A DNA stretch of 64,000 nt from SZUA-309 sp965232595. Its GTDB lineage: Bacteria; Pseudomonadota; Gammaproteobacteria; Pseudomonadales; Azotimanducaceae. Both the position numbers and the translations under genes were made by a program. The stretch lies in NCBI GenBank assembly GCA_965232595.1, contig OZ246983.1:3782001-3846000 (forward strand). The letters run 5' to 3'. Below are positions 42,203-50,276 of this stretch, in pieces. Each line of letters begins with the position of its first letter. The stretch's first letter is position 1. The notes below the pieces were generated by a model. That model was not told the origin of the DNA and did no database searches. It worked only from the letters and a program-made list of their open reading frames with translations.

Positions 42203-44340
42203 CAGGCTTCCATCCTCTCCCCGTTATCGAACGACAGCAGCCGGGTAGCGTTGAGCATCACCAGCGTCGAGCTCGCCGCCATGCCGAGCGCCGCAAGCCA
42301 TGGCGGCATGAAGCCGAAGGCAGCGATCGGGATGGCGGTCAGGTTGTAGGCCGCAGCCCAGATCAGGTTCTGGCGGGTGATCCTTCGGGTGCGACGCGCC
42401 AGGCCGAGCAGGCCCGCCAGCGGCGCCAGCCGGCTGCTCAGCAGCAGCACGTCGGCCTTCGACTTCACCAGATCGCTGGCTTCCACGACGGCGGCGGAAA
42501 TGTCAGCACCGGCCAGTACCGGCACGTCGTTGATGCCGTCGCCGAGCATCAGCACGCTGCGGCCAGCCGCCTGCTCAGCGCGGATCGCCGCGAGCTTGGC
42601 CTCCGGCGTCTGCCGGGCCAGGTAGTCGATATCAAGAGCGGCTGCCGTCTCGGCGCAGCGCTTCTCCGAATCTCCGGAGAGCATCACGGGCGCGACGCCC
42701 AGAGCTTTCAGCGCGTTGATGGAGGACACCGCGTCAGCCCGTATCTGATTCGACAGCACGAAGCGGGCAACGGGCTCCCCGTCGACCGCCAGGAACACGT
42801 CTCTGTCTTCGGCTGCGCCTAAGTTGTTCGCGCCGGTGAACGCCGCCGAGCCGATGCGAACCTCACGATCAGCCCCGGCGGACGGCAGCAGGGCGCGGAC
42901 CCCCTGGCCGGTGACGGTTTCCACCCCGGTGAGGGCAAGCGCCGGGCTGACCTCCAGGGTATGGAAAGCACGGGCGTAGGGGTGGCTCGAGGCACGCTGC
43001 AGAGCGGCGGCAAGCGTCAGGTAGTCGGGCAGATCGGCGCGCTCCTGAAGCACGTCTGTCTGCTCGATGCTCGGGGTGTCCGTGGTCAGGGTGCCAGTCT
43101 TGTCGATATAGATCCGATCGACGTCGAGCACGCGCTCAAGGGTCTGGCTGTTGGTCAGCACCACGCCCAGCTGGCGCAGCCGGGTCATGGCAGCGGTCAG
43201 CGCGGCCGGGGTCGCCAGCGACAGAGCACAGGGGCAGCTCACCACCAGCACGGTCAGCGCCGCAATCAGCGCCCGCGATGGCTCGACGAGCTGCCAGCCG
43301 ATGAAGGTGAGGGTGGCCAGGCCGAGCACGGTCGGGATGAAGACGGCGGCGATCCTGTCGGTGAGCCGGGTGATATCCGCATCGCGCACCTCGGCCTGCT
43401 CGGCGAGCTGGGCGATGTCGGCGATGCGGGACTGATCGACGGTGCCGGCTGCGCGCAGCCTGAACGCCGGGCCCCGGTTCAGGGTGCCTGCGTACACGGT
43501 TGCCGCCGCGCTCTTCTCCAGCCAGTCCGACTCGCCGGTAAGTACGGCTTCATCGAGCAGGGCCCGCGCATCCAGCAGCGTGCCGTCGACGGGCACCTGC
43601 GCGCCTTCGGGAACCCAGACCTCGTCACCGGCTGAGAGCTCGGCCACGGGAACGGAGACGGGCTCGCCGGCACTCAGGCGCCAGGCCGTGCTCGGCAGCG
43701 CAGCCAGCAGCTGGCTGGTGAGCTCGAAGCGATGCTGCAGGCGGTTGTCGATGTAGCGGGCGCCCAGCAACAGGAAGGTGAACATGACGACGGAGTCGTA
43801 GTAGACCTCACCCTGGCCGCTCATGGTGGCGAGCAGGCTGGTGCTGAAGGCGATGGCGATGGCCAGCGCGATGGGCACGTCCATGCTCAGCCGGCCACCC
43901 GGTTTCAGGCCGGACAGGGCGCTCGTGAAGAACGGCACCGCCGAGTAGCAGACCACCGGGATGGTGAAGATCAAGCTGGTGTACTGAAGCAGGTGCTCGT
44001 AGACCGGTTCTATGCCGTCGAGCGCACCGGCGTAAAGGGCGATGGCGGCCATCATGACCTGCATCATGGCCAGCCCCGCGATGCCCAGGCGCTTCAGCAG
44101 GTCGCGCTGGCGGGCGTCGTGATCGTCCAGGCCGGAAAGGGTGGGGCTGAAACCTGCCGACTCGATGGTCGAGAGAATTTCCAGCGGGTCGGTGGCGTTG
44201 CCGTGCTCCACCAGCACCTGCCGGCGGACCGGGTTGATGTGGGTCGCCTGAATGTCATCCAGCGTGGTCAGCGCACGGCGGATCTTGCCCGCGCAGGCAG
44301 CGCAGTGCATGTCCGAGACGCTGATGGTGCAGATGCTCAA
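42202..44340 (-). CDS. ccoI: Copper-translocating P-type ATPase CcoI
   Basis: P1B-type ATPase of 712 residues that supplies copper to the cbb3 catalytic subunit. The N-terminal heavy-metal domain has MHCAACAGKIRRAL, the membrane copper site is VVSCPCALSLATP, the phosphorylation site is DKTGTLTTDTPS, and the hinge is GDGINDVPVLAGADIS. The start is TTG at 44340, overlapping the preceding stop as TTGA. The position between mini-CcoH and CcoS confirms the cco assignment. Confidence 0.93.
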   Translation of the reverse strand: MSICTISVSDMHCAACAGKIRRALTTLDDIQATHINPVRRQVLVEHGNATDPLEILSTIESAGFSPTLSGLDDHDARQRDLLKRLGIAGLAMMQVMMAAIALYAGALDGIEPVYEHLLQYTSLIFTIPVVCYSAVPFFTSALSGLKPGGRLSMDVPIALAIAIAFSTSLLATMSGQGEVYYDSVVMFTFLLLGARYIDNRLQHRFELTSQLLAALPSTAWRLSAGEPVSVPVAELSAGDEVWVPEGAQVPVDGTLLDARALLDEAVLTGESDWLEKSAAATVYAGTLNRGPAFRLRAAGTVDQSRIADIAQLAEQAEVRDADITRLTDRIAAVFIPTVLGLATLTFIGWQLVEPSRALIAALTVLVVSCPCALSLATPAALTAAMTRLRQLGVVLTNSQTLERVLDVDRIYIDKTGTLTTDTPSIEQTDVLQERADLPDYLTLAAALQRASSHPYARAFHTLEVSPALALTGVETVTGQGVRALLPSAGADREVRIGSAAFTGANNLGAAEDRDVFLAVDGEPVARFVLSNQIRADAVSSINALKALGVAPVMLSGDSEKRCAETAAALDIDYLARQTPEAKLAAIRAEQAAGRSVLMLGDGINDVPVLAGADISAAVVEASDLVKSKADVLLLSSRLAPLAGLLGLARRTRRITRQNLIWAAAYNLTAIPIAAFGFMPPWLAALGMAASSTLVMLNATRLLSFDNGERMEA

Positions 44341-44504
44341 GAATCATCCTCCGCCGGTCGCCAGCTAGTCTTCGACATGGGCGCGGATTCAACCCGGATC
44401 TCCTGATTGGGGCCCTGGTAGGCAAAGTAGGCGGTGATGGAGCTCATCACCACGGCGGCCGCTGGAATGGCCATGAGAAGGATCAGTGGCAGGCGTTTCT
44501 TCAT
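44337..44504 (-). CDS. Minimal CcoH/FixH-like membrane protein
   Basis: Protein of 55 residues in the ccoH position, between ccoG and ccoI. It has a short basic start (MKKR), one helix (PLILLMAIPAAAVVMSSITAY) and an acidic polar tail ending in EDDS. The helix pattern P-x3-AVV-x-S-x2-T resembles the membrane anchor of FixH/CcoH, but the periplasmic domain of about 100 residues found in normal CcoH is missing. The ATG at 44504 is chosen since AAGAGG lies six bases upstream; the ATG at 44510 has none at a usable distance. The ccoI TTG start overlaps its stop. Confidence 0.65.
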   Translation of the reverse strand: MKKRLPLILLMAIPAAAVVMSSITAYFAYQGPNQEIRVESAPMSKTSWRPAEDDS

Positions 44505-44514
44505 GCTCATCCTC

Positions 44515-45936
44515 TTAGCGCATGGGTCCGAAGAAGGTGGTGACTTCAGAGTCGCAGTGAGTGCCGCCCTTCTCGCAGAGCTCGATGGTGATCTGGGTGC
44601 TCGGCAGGCTGACCGCCTCACGGGGCGTCGACAGGCTCAGCGGCAGATCGAGCACATCGCCGGGGAAGCTGGCGAGGCTGGCATCGAGCTGCTCCCGCCG
44701 GCCGATGCTGATCGGCAGGTCGGCGATCACCCTGATCTCGTAGGCCTGCTCGCGCTGCGTCTTGTTCAGGATCTTCAGGCTGTACTGATTCACCACTTCG
44801 CCCGCGGCGTTGATCCTGGAGAGCTCGCCGCGCTCGCGCAGCACGTCCACCTCGAAGGCGTTGCGGGAGAAGATGGCGATGGTGAACGCCGTCATCATGA
44901 TCAGCAGCACCACGGCGTAGCCGATGGCGCGCGGGCGCAGCCAATGGGTGCTGCCGCCGGACAGCTCGTGCTCCGTGGTGTAGCGGACGAGGCCCTTCGG
45001 GTAGCTCATCTTCTCCATCACCTGGTCGCAGGCGTCGACGCAGTGCGCGCAGCCGATGCACTGGTACTGCAGCCCATCGCGAATATCGATGCCGACCGGG
45101 CAGACCTGAACGCAGAGCTGACAGTCGATGCAGTCGCCCAGACTACTTTCCGCTTCCGACTCCTGGTTGCGCTTCCTGGAGCCGCGCGGCTCGCCCCGGG
45201 CCTCGTCGTAGGAGACGATCAGGGTGTCCTTGTCGAACATGGCGGACTGAAAGCGCGCGTAGGGACACATGTAGATGCACACCTGCTCGCGCATCCAGCC
45301 GGCGTTGGTGTAGGTGGCGCCGGTGAAGAAGAGGCTCCAGAACACGGCCCAGCCGTGTGCCTCGAAGCTGATCAGGTCCGGCACCAGCTCACGGATCGGC
45401 GTGAAGTAGCCGACGAAGGTGATGCCGGTGAGCGCGGCGAAGCCGATCCACATCAGGTGTTTGGCCGTCCGCTTGCGTACCTTTTCGAACGACCAGGGCG
45501 CGTTGTCGAGGCGGATGCGGGCGTGACGCGGGCCTTCCGCAACCTGCTCTGCCCACATGAAGATGGCGGTCCAGACGGTCTGCGGGCAGGTGTAGCCACA
45601 CCAGAGTCGGCCGACCAGGGTGGTGATGGTGAAGAGCCCGAACGCGGCGATCATCAGCATCCAGCCGAGCAGCCAGAAATCCTGGGGATAGAAGGTGAGG
45701 GTGAAGATGTGGAACTGTCGGGCCGGCAGGTCGAACAGAACGGCCTGGGTGCCGCCCCAGTTGATCCAGGGCAACAGGAAGTAGCCGGTCAGCAGCGGCC
45801 AGCCGGTGAAGAAGCGCAGGCGCTGGAAGAAGCCGCCAACGAAACGGGTGAAGATCTTCTCCCGCTTCTGATAGAGGTCCTGTGGCCCGAAACCTTCGAG
45901 CTTGACCGGTTCTTCCGTAACGTTCGGACCGTTCAC
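44515..45936 (-). CDS. ccoG: cbb3 accessory ferredoxin-like protein CcoG
   Basis: Membrane iron-sulfur protein of 473 residues involved in copper handling during cbb3 assembly. Several helices precede a double [4Fe-4S] ferredoxin domain: CIDCQLCVQVCPVGIDIRDG and then CIGCAHCVDACDQVMEKM. The RLWCGYTCPQTVW motif before them is diagnostic of the CcoG/RdxA family. The C-terminal beta-rich domain faces the periplasm. GTG start with AAAGGAA upstream. It lies 27 nt after ccoP. Confidence 0.93.
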   Translation of the reverse strand: MNGPNVTEEPVKLEGFGPQDLYQKREKIFTRFVGGFFQRLRFFTGWPLLTGYFLLPWINWGGTQAVLFDLPARQFHIFTLTFYPQDFWLLGWMLMIAAFGLFTITTLVGRLWCGYTCPQTVWTAIFMWAEQVAEGPRHARIRLDNAPWSFEKVRKRTAKHLMWIGFAALTGITFVGYFTPIRELVPDLISFEAHGWAVFWSLFFTGATYTNAGWMREQVCIYMCPYARFQSAMFDKDTLIVSYDEARGEPRGSRKRNQESEAESSLGDCIDCQLCVQVCPVGIDIRDGLQYQCIGCAHCVDACDQVMEKMSYPKGLVRYTTEHELSGGSTHWLRPRAIGYAVVLLIMMTAFTIAIFSRNAFEVDVLRERGELSRINAAGEVVNQYSLKILNKTQREQAYEIRVIADLPISIGRREQLDASLASFPGDVLDLPLSLSTPREAVSLPSTQITIELCEKGGTHCDSEVTTFFGPMR

Positions 45937-45963
45937 CTTGGTTCCTTTGCTTACCGCCCCGGT

Positions 45964-46833
45964 TTACTTGCTCAGGCCAGTGACGTAGCCGGCCAGGATG
46001 TGCGCCTTCTGCTCGTCGAGCACGTCGGCGAACGCGGGCATGTTGCCGTTGCGGCCGTTCTTGATGGTGAAGGCGATCTGGTCGGCGCTGCCGCCGTAGA
46101 GCCAGATGTCCTTGGTCATGTCCGGGGTGCCGAGCATCGGGTTGCCTTCGCCGGTCGCGCCGTGGCAGGCCACGCACAGGGTGTTGTACTGGCTCTGGCC
46201 GCGAGCGGCCGCCTCCGCATCGTGTTCCCGGCCCGCCAGGGACAGGGTGTACTGGGTGACGTCAGCCACGCCGTCGTCGCCGAGCGCCGCGCCCCAGGGC
46301 GGCATGATGCCGTTCCGTCCGAGCAGAACCGCCTGCTTCACGGCGTCGAAGCCTTCGCCCCACTGCCACTGATCGTCGGTCAGGTTGGGGAACCCGAAAG
46401 CTCCCTCACCGGTGACGCCGTGACAGGTGGAGCAGTTGTTGATGAAAAGCCGGCGTCCCACCTGTTGGGCGACCCGGTCAGCCGCCAGCTCATCCGGGCT
46501 CATGGCACCCAGGCGCGCGTAGATGGGAGCAAAGCGGGCGTCGTGCTGATCCACCTCGTCCTGCCACTGATCCAGCTGCGTCCAGCCGGCGACGCCTTCG
46601 ACGTTGCCGAGGCCCGGGTAGTAGATGAGGTAACCAACCGCATAGACGATGGTGATGATGAACATCCCCACCCACCACATGGGCAGCGGGTTATCGAGTT
46701 CCTTGATGCCATCGTAGTCATGCCCGGTGTCCTCGTTGCCCGAGGTCTTACGGTTTGCCAGGAGGAAGACCACACATCCGATCAGGCTGCCCAGCGTGCC
46801 GATGATGACGAACCAGCTCCAAGCGCTACTCAT
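45964..46833 (-). CDS. ccoP: cbb3 oxidase diheme cytochrome c subunit CcoP
   Basis: Subunit III of the cbb3 oxidase, 289 residues. There are two N-terminal membrane helices, with YDGIKELDNPLPMWWVGMF between them as in all CcoP proteins, followed by two cytochrome c domains with CSTCH and CVACH. It receives electrons from soluble cytochromes and passes them to CcoO and CcoN. The ATG overlaps the end of ccoQ by 8 bp. Confidence 0.94.
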   Translation of the reverse strand: MSSAWSWFVIIGTLGSLIGCVVFLLANRKTSGNEDTGHDYDGIKELDNPLPMWWVGMFIITIVYAVGYLIYYPGLGNVEGVAGWTQLDQWQDEVDQHDARFAPIYARLGAMSPDELAADRVAQQVGRRLFINNCSTCHGVTGEGAFGFPNLTDDQWQWGEGFDAVKQAVLLGRNGIMPPWGAALGDDGVADVTQYTLSLAGREHDAEAAARGQSQYNTLCVACHGATGEGNPMLGTPDMTKDIWLYGGSADQIAFTIKNGRNGNMPAFADVLDEQKAHILAGYVTGLSK

Positions 46834-46984
46834 TGGGTTTCTCCGTTTCTACTTCCGTATCCGAATCCAGGGGGATCTCGCCGAGCGCTTCCAGCTTGCT
46901 CTTGCGCGAGGGCCAGTAGACCCAGGCGACGAGCGCCGCAAAGCCCAGCGTGACGGCGATCAGGGAAAACAGGGTTGCGGTCAT
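46826..46984 (-). CDS. ccoQ: cbb3 oxidase small subunit CcoQ
   Basis: Protein of 52 residues: a single membrane helix (LFSLIAVTLGFAALVAWVYW), then a short charged tail with WPSRKSKLEALGEIPLDSD. Length, helix and position between ccoO and ccoP identify CcoQ, which stabilises the complex. The ATG overlaps the ccoO stop (ATGA), and its end overlaps ccoP by 8 bp. Confidence 0.9.
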   Translation of the reverse strand: MTATLFSLIAVTLGFAALVAWVYWPSRKSKLEALGEIPLDSDTEVETEKPNE

Positions 46985-47598
46985 TGCGCGCCTCCGTAGC
47001 CTCGCATGTCGAGACCCAGGTTCTGCAGGTAGGCGATCAGCGCCTGCGCTTCGGTGGTGCCGGCCACGGCCGCCTGCGCGCCCTCGATGTCTGCGTCCGT
47101 GTAGGGCACGCCGAGCATGCGCAGGGCGCTCATCTTGTCGGCGGTGTCCTCACCGTCGAGCACGTTCTCGAACAGCCAGGGGTAAGCCGGCATGTTGGAG
47201 ACGGGCACGACGCTGCGCGGGTCCATCAGGTGGGCCACGTGCCAGGCATCGCTGTAGCGGCCGCCGACCCGGGCCAGGTCCGGACCCGTACGTTTGGAGC
47301 CCCAGAGAAACGGATGCTCGTAGGCGTCCTCGCCAGCCACGGAGTAGTGACCGTAACGCGCGGTTTCATGCTGCAGCGGGCGAACCATCTGGGTGTGGCA
47401 GACCGCGCATCCTTCGCGCATGTAAATGTCGCGGCCTTCGAGCTGCACCGCGGTCAGCGGCTTCAGCGTGTCGATGGGCTGGGACAGCTTGCCTTCGAAG
47501 ATCAGCGGGAAGATCTGGACCATGCCGCCGATGCTGACGCAGACCAGGATGAAGGCCATGAGCAGGCCGACGTTCTTTTCCAGTGCATCATGCTTCAT
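46981..47598 (-). CDS. ccoO: cbb3 oxidase monoheme cytochrome c subunit CcoO
   Basis: Subunit II, 205 residues. One N-terminal membrane helix is followed by a cytochrome c domain with the heme site EGCAVCHTQMVRPLQHETAR and the conserved KRTGPDLARVGGRYSD segment carrying the region of the axial methionine. It takes electrons from CcoP to CcoN. The ATG overlaps the ccoN stop (ATGA). Confidence 0.95.
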   Translation of the reverse strand: MKHDALEKNVGLLMAFILVCVSIGGMVQIFPLIFEGKLSQPIDTLKPLTAVQLEGRDIYMREGCAVCHTQMVRPLQHETARYGHYSVAGEDAYEHPFLWGSKRTGPDLARVGGRYSDAWHVAHLMDPRSVVPVSNMPAYPWLFENVLDGEDTADKMSALRMLGVPYTDADIEGAQAAVAGTTEAQALIAYLQNLGLDMRGYGGAQ

Positions 47599-49043
47599 GC
47601 GTTTGCTCCTTCCGGGCTGACCAGCGGCGTGGCGGGTGCAGGCTCCTCCTGGCGCTTCTCACCGCGGACCGTCTTGTAGACATTGAAGGCCATGATCAGC
47701 ATGCCGATCAGGAAGATGGTGCCGCCGATGAAGCGGACGTAGTGGCCGGGGTAACTGGCCTCTACCGCCTCCGCGAAGCTGTAGGTGAGGGTGCCGTCGA
47801 CGGACGTTGCCCGCCACATCAGGCCCTGCAGCAGACCGTTGACCCACATCGAGGCGATGTAGAGCACGGTGCCGAGGGTTGCCAGCCAGAAGTGCAGGTT
47901 GATCAGCTTCACCGAGTACATCTGGCCCTGATCGCGACCGTAGAGCAGCGGTATCAGGTGGTACATGGCGCCGATGGAGACCATGGCCACCCAGCCCAGC
48001 GCCCCGGAGTGCACGTGGCCGATGGTCCAGTCGGTGTTGTGCGAGAGCGCGTTGATGGTCTTGATGGACATCATCGGGCCCTCGAAGGTGCTCATGCCGT
48101 AGAAGGACAGCGACACGATCAGGAACTTCAGGATCGGGTCGGTGCGCAGTTTGTCCCAGGCGCCGGAGAGGGTCATGATCCCGTTGATCATCCCGCCCCA
48201 GGACGGCGCCAGCAGCACCAGAGACATCACCATGCCGAGGCTCTGGGCCCAGTCAGGCAGCGAGGTGTAGTGCAGGTGGTGCGGCCCGGCCCAGACGTAG
48301 ATGGCGATCAGGGCCCAGAAGTGAACGATGGAGAGACGGTAGGAGTAAACGGGACGGCCGGCCTGTTTCGGCACGAAGTAATACATGATCCCGAGGAAAC
48401 CGGCGGTCAGGAAGAAGCCGACGGCGTTGTGCCCGTACCACCACTGCATCATGGCATCCATGGCGCCGGAGTAGATCGAGTAGCTTTTCGTCAGGCTCAC
48501 CGGCAGCGCCAGGCTGTTGAAGATGTGCAGGATGGCGACGCCGATGATCAGCGCTCCGAAGAACCAGTTCGCCACGTAGATGTGCTCAATCTTGCGCTTC
48601 ATGATGGTGCCGAAGAACACCACCCCGAACAGCACCCAGACCACCGCGATCAGAATGTCGATGGGCCACTCTAGCTCGGCGTACTCCTTGGTGGTGGTGA
48701 TGCCGAGCGGCAGGGTGATAGCTGCCAGCAGGATCACCAGGTTCCAGCCGAAGAAGACGACCTTGGCCAGCCCGTGTGAGATCAGCGGCGTGCGGCAGGT
48801 GCGTTGCACCACGTAGAACGCGGATCCCATCAGGGCGCAGCCGCCGAAGGCGAAGATCACCGCGTTGGTGTGCAGCGGCCGGAGCCTGCCGAACGACAGC
48901 CATGAGGTGTCGAAATTCAGCGCTGGCCAGGCGAGCTGCCCGGCGATCAGCACGCCGACTGCCATGCCGACGATGCCCCAGACTACGGTCATCACGGCAA
49001 ACCAGCGCACTACCTCTATGTTGTAGGGGGTTTCCTCCGTCAC
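47595..49043 (-). CDS. ccoN: cbb3 oxidase catalytic subunit CcoN
   Basis: Heme-copper oxidase subunit I, type C, 482 residues and 12 helices. It holds heme b, the high-spin heme b3 and CuB, and reduces oxygen to water at low oxygen tension while pumping protons. Characteristic segments are QWWYGHNAVGFFLTAGFLGI (CuB histidine region), HFWALIAIYVWAGPHHLHYT and GHVHSGALGWVAM. GTG start with AAGGAA upstream. It opens a run of eleven closely spaced or overlapping minus-strand genes ending at 40324. I saw no clear FNR/Anr palindrome upstream (49044-49179). Confidence 0.95.
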   Translation of the reverse strand: MTEETPYNIEVVRWFAVMTVVWGIVGMAVGVLIAGQLAWPALNFDTSWLSFGRLRPLHTNAVIFAFGGCALMGSAFYVVQRTCRTPLISHGLAKVVFFGWNLVILLAAITLPLGITTTKEYAELEWPIDILIAVVWVLFGVVFFGTIMKRKIEHIYVANWFFGALIIGVAILHIFNSLALPVSLTKSYSIYSGAMDAMMQWWYGHNAVGFFLTAGFLGIMYYFVPKQAGRPVYSYRLSIVHFWALIAIYVWAGPHHLHYTSLPDWAQSLGMVMSLVLLAPSWGGMINGIMTLSGAWDKLRTDPILKFLIVSLSFYGMSTFEGPMMSIKTINALSHNTDWTIGHVHSGALGWVAMVSIGAMYHLIPLLYGRDQGQMYSVKLINLHFWLATLGTVLYIASMWVNGLLQGLMWRATSVDGTLTYSFAEAVEASYPGHYVRFIGGTIFLIGMLIMAFNVYKTVRGEKRQEEPAPATPLVSPEGANA

Positions 49044-49179
49044 ATCACTTCCTTAACGAACGTTTTAGTTTGAGTAACCGGTAAGGCACGCGCCGATCAC
49101 GATGAGACCGGAGGCGCGACCCTCTCCTTCGCGGGCTCCGATAGCTCGCGATCATATCCCTTCAGCTATCTGTTTTCCC

Positions 49180-49563
49180 TCAGTTCGACCTGGCCTCGAT
49201 GTAGGTGAGCAGGTTCCTATGCACGAGGGGCTTCTGGTAGACCTGGTCGATGCCGGCGCTCTTCGCAGTCTCGATGATCTCCGGGTTGCGGCGGCTGATG
49301 AGCAGGATGAATGGGTTGCGGGCGCTCGATTCGCGGATCTTGCTGAACAGCTCGATGCCGCTGCCATCCGGCAGCTCGGCCTCGCAGACGACCCAGTCCC
49401 GGGTCACGTCGGACCGGGTGGTGATGAGCGCCTTGAGAAATGCAGCGCCAGTCGCGTAGGTCGCCACCCTGAATCCGTTCAGATCCAGAAGGGTCGTGAG
49501 ACTGTCGCGAACCGCCGGGTCGCCGTCTACCACATGCACAACAGAGGCAGATTGACCATCCAT
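49180..49563 (-). CDS. Degenerate single-domain response-regulator receiver
   Basis: Protein of 127 residues, a lone FixJ-like receiver domain (VVHVVDGDPAVRDSL at the start) with no output domain. The phospho-accepting aspartate is replaced by Glu61 (VVCEAELPDGSG), one of the two upstream acidic residues is a glycine (Gly14), the Thr/Ser switch is Ser90, and the lysine is Lys111. It is therefore unlikely to be phosphorylated normally; the Glu may imitate the phosphorylated state. It sits between fixJ-like and ccoN, 95 nt after the former, and could modulate the FixL/FixJ pair. Confidence 0.75.
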   Translation of the reverse strand: MDGQSASVVHVVDGDPAVRDSLTTLLDLNGFRVATYATGAAFLKALITTRSDVTRDWVVCEAELPDGSGIELFSKIRESSARNPFILLISRRNPEIIETAKSAGIDQVYQKPLVHRNLLTYIEARSN

Positions 49564-49658
49564 TCGCGCACCCTAATGCGCGCCCGGGGGTCAGGATATA
49601 CGCGGATTCACGTAAGGTTGCGCCTGGTCCGACGGCGCGGTCCGGTGGGGCTTGCCGA

Positions 49659-50276
49659 TCAGTCGGCGTTGTCCAGAAGGATCTTCATTTTCACCAGGTC
49701 GGCCAGGTTCTTGGCTTCCATCTTCTGCATGACCTGAGAGCGATGAATTTCCACGGTGCGCTCGCTGATCTCCAGGTCGATGGCGACCACCTTGTTCGCC
49801 TGACCTTCGGCGACCCGCTCGAAGACCTCCTTCTCTCTGGGGGTCAGGTGCGAGGCACGTGCCCGCACGCCTTCCAGGTCCGCGTGGTGTTCGCGGTTTT
49901 CGGCATCGTGACTGAGGGCTTCCTGAATCCGGTCGAGCAGCTCCTGATCCCGGAACGGCTTGCGGATGAAGTCCATGGCGCCTTTTTTCATCGCCTCCAC
50001 CGCCATCGGGATGTCGCCGTGGCCGGTGATGAAGATGATGGGCAGCGGGTCGTTGCCTGCCAGCAGGTGATCCTGCAGCTCCAGGCCGCTCATCCCAGGC
50101 ATGCGGATGTCCAGGACCAGACAGCCGGTGCGCTGGCTGGTGTAGTCGTCCAGGAAGGCGGTGGCGCTGTCGTAGCACTCGTGCGGAAGATCCACGGTAT
50201 CGAGCAGCAGGCCGATGGCGTCGCGTACGGGCTCGTCATCGTCAACGACGAAGACGGTAGGCTGGGAGTCACTCAT
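49659..50276 (-). CDS. FixJ-family response regulator (receiver plus LuxR HTH)
   Basis: Transcription regulator of 205 residues. Residues 7-125 are a complete receiver with acidic residues in VDDDEP, phospho-acceptor Asp56 (LVLDIRMPGMSG), the switch threonine in FITGHGDIPMAVEAM and Lys in IRKPF. From about 140 a LuxR/NarL-type helix-turn-helix follows (LTPREKEVFERVAEGQANK, ISERTVEIHRSQVMQKM). The start ATG overlaps the kinase gene by 8 bp. As FixJ does in rhizobia, it likely switches on low-oxygen genes, here perhaps the cco operon and USP genes. Confidence 0.9.
   Translation of the reverse strand: MSDSQPTVFVVDDDEPVRDAIGLLLDTVDLPHECYDSATAFLDDYTSQRTGCLVLDIRMPGMSGLELQDHLLAGNDPLPIIFITGHGDIPMAVEAMKKGAMDFIRKPFRDQELLDRIQEALSHDAENREHHADLEGVRARASHLTPREKEVFERVAEGQANKVVAIDLEISERTVEIHRSQVMQKMEAKNLADLVKMKILLDNAD

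Noticed and set aside
44434..46953. 839-codon plus-strand open frame opposite ccoG and ccoP
   Set aside because: It is antisense to two clear cco genes; the translation is rich in His, Glu and Gly with no family match.
49044..49179. FNR/Anr box upstream of ccoN
   Set aside because: I looked for TTGAT-N4-ATCAA and found no convincing palindrome, only half-site-like TTTGAG. Control by the FixJ-like protein is more likely.
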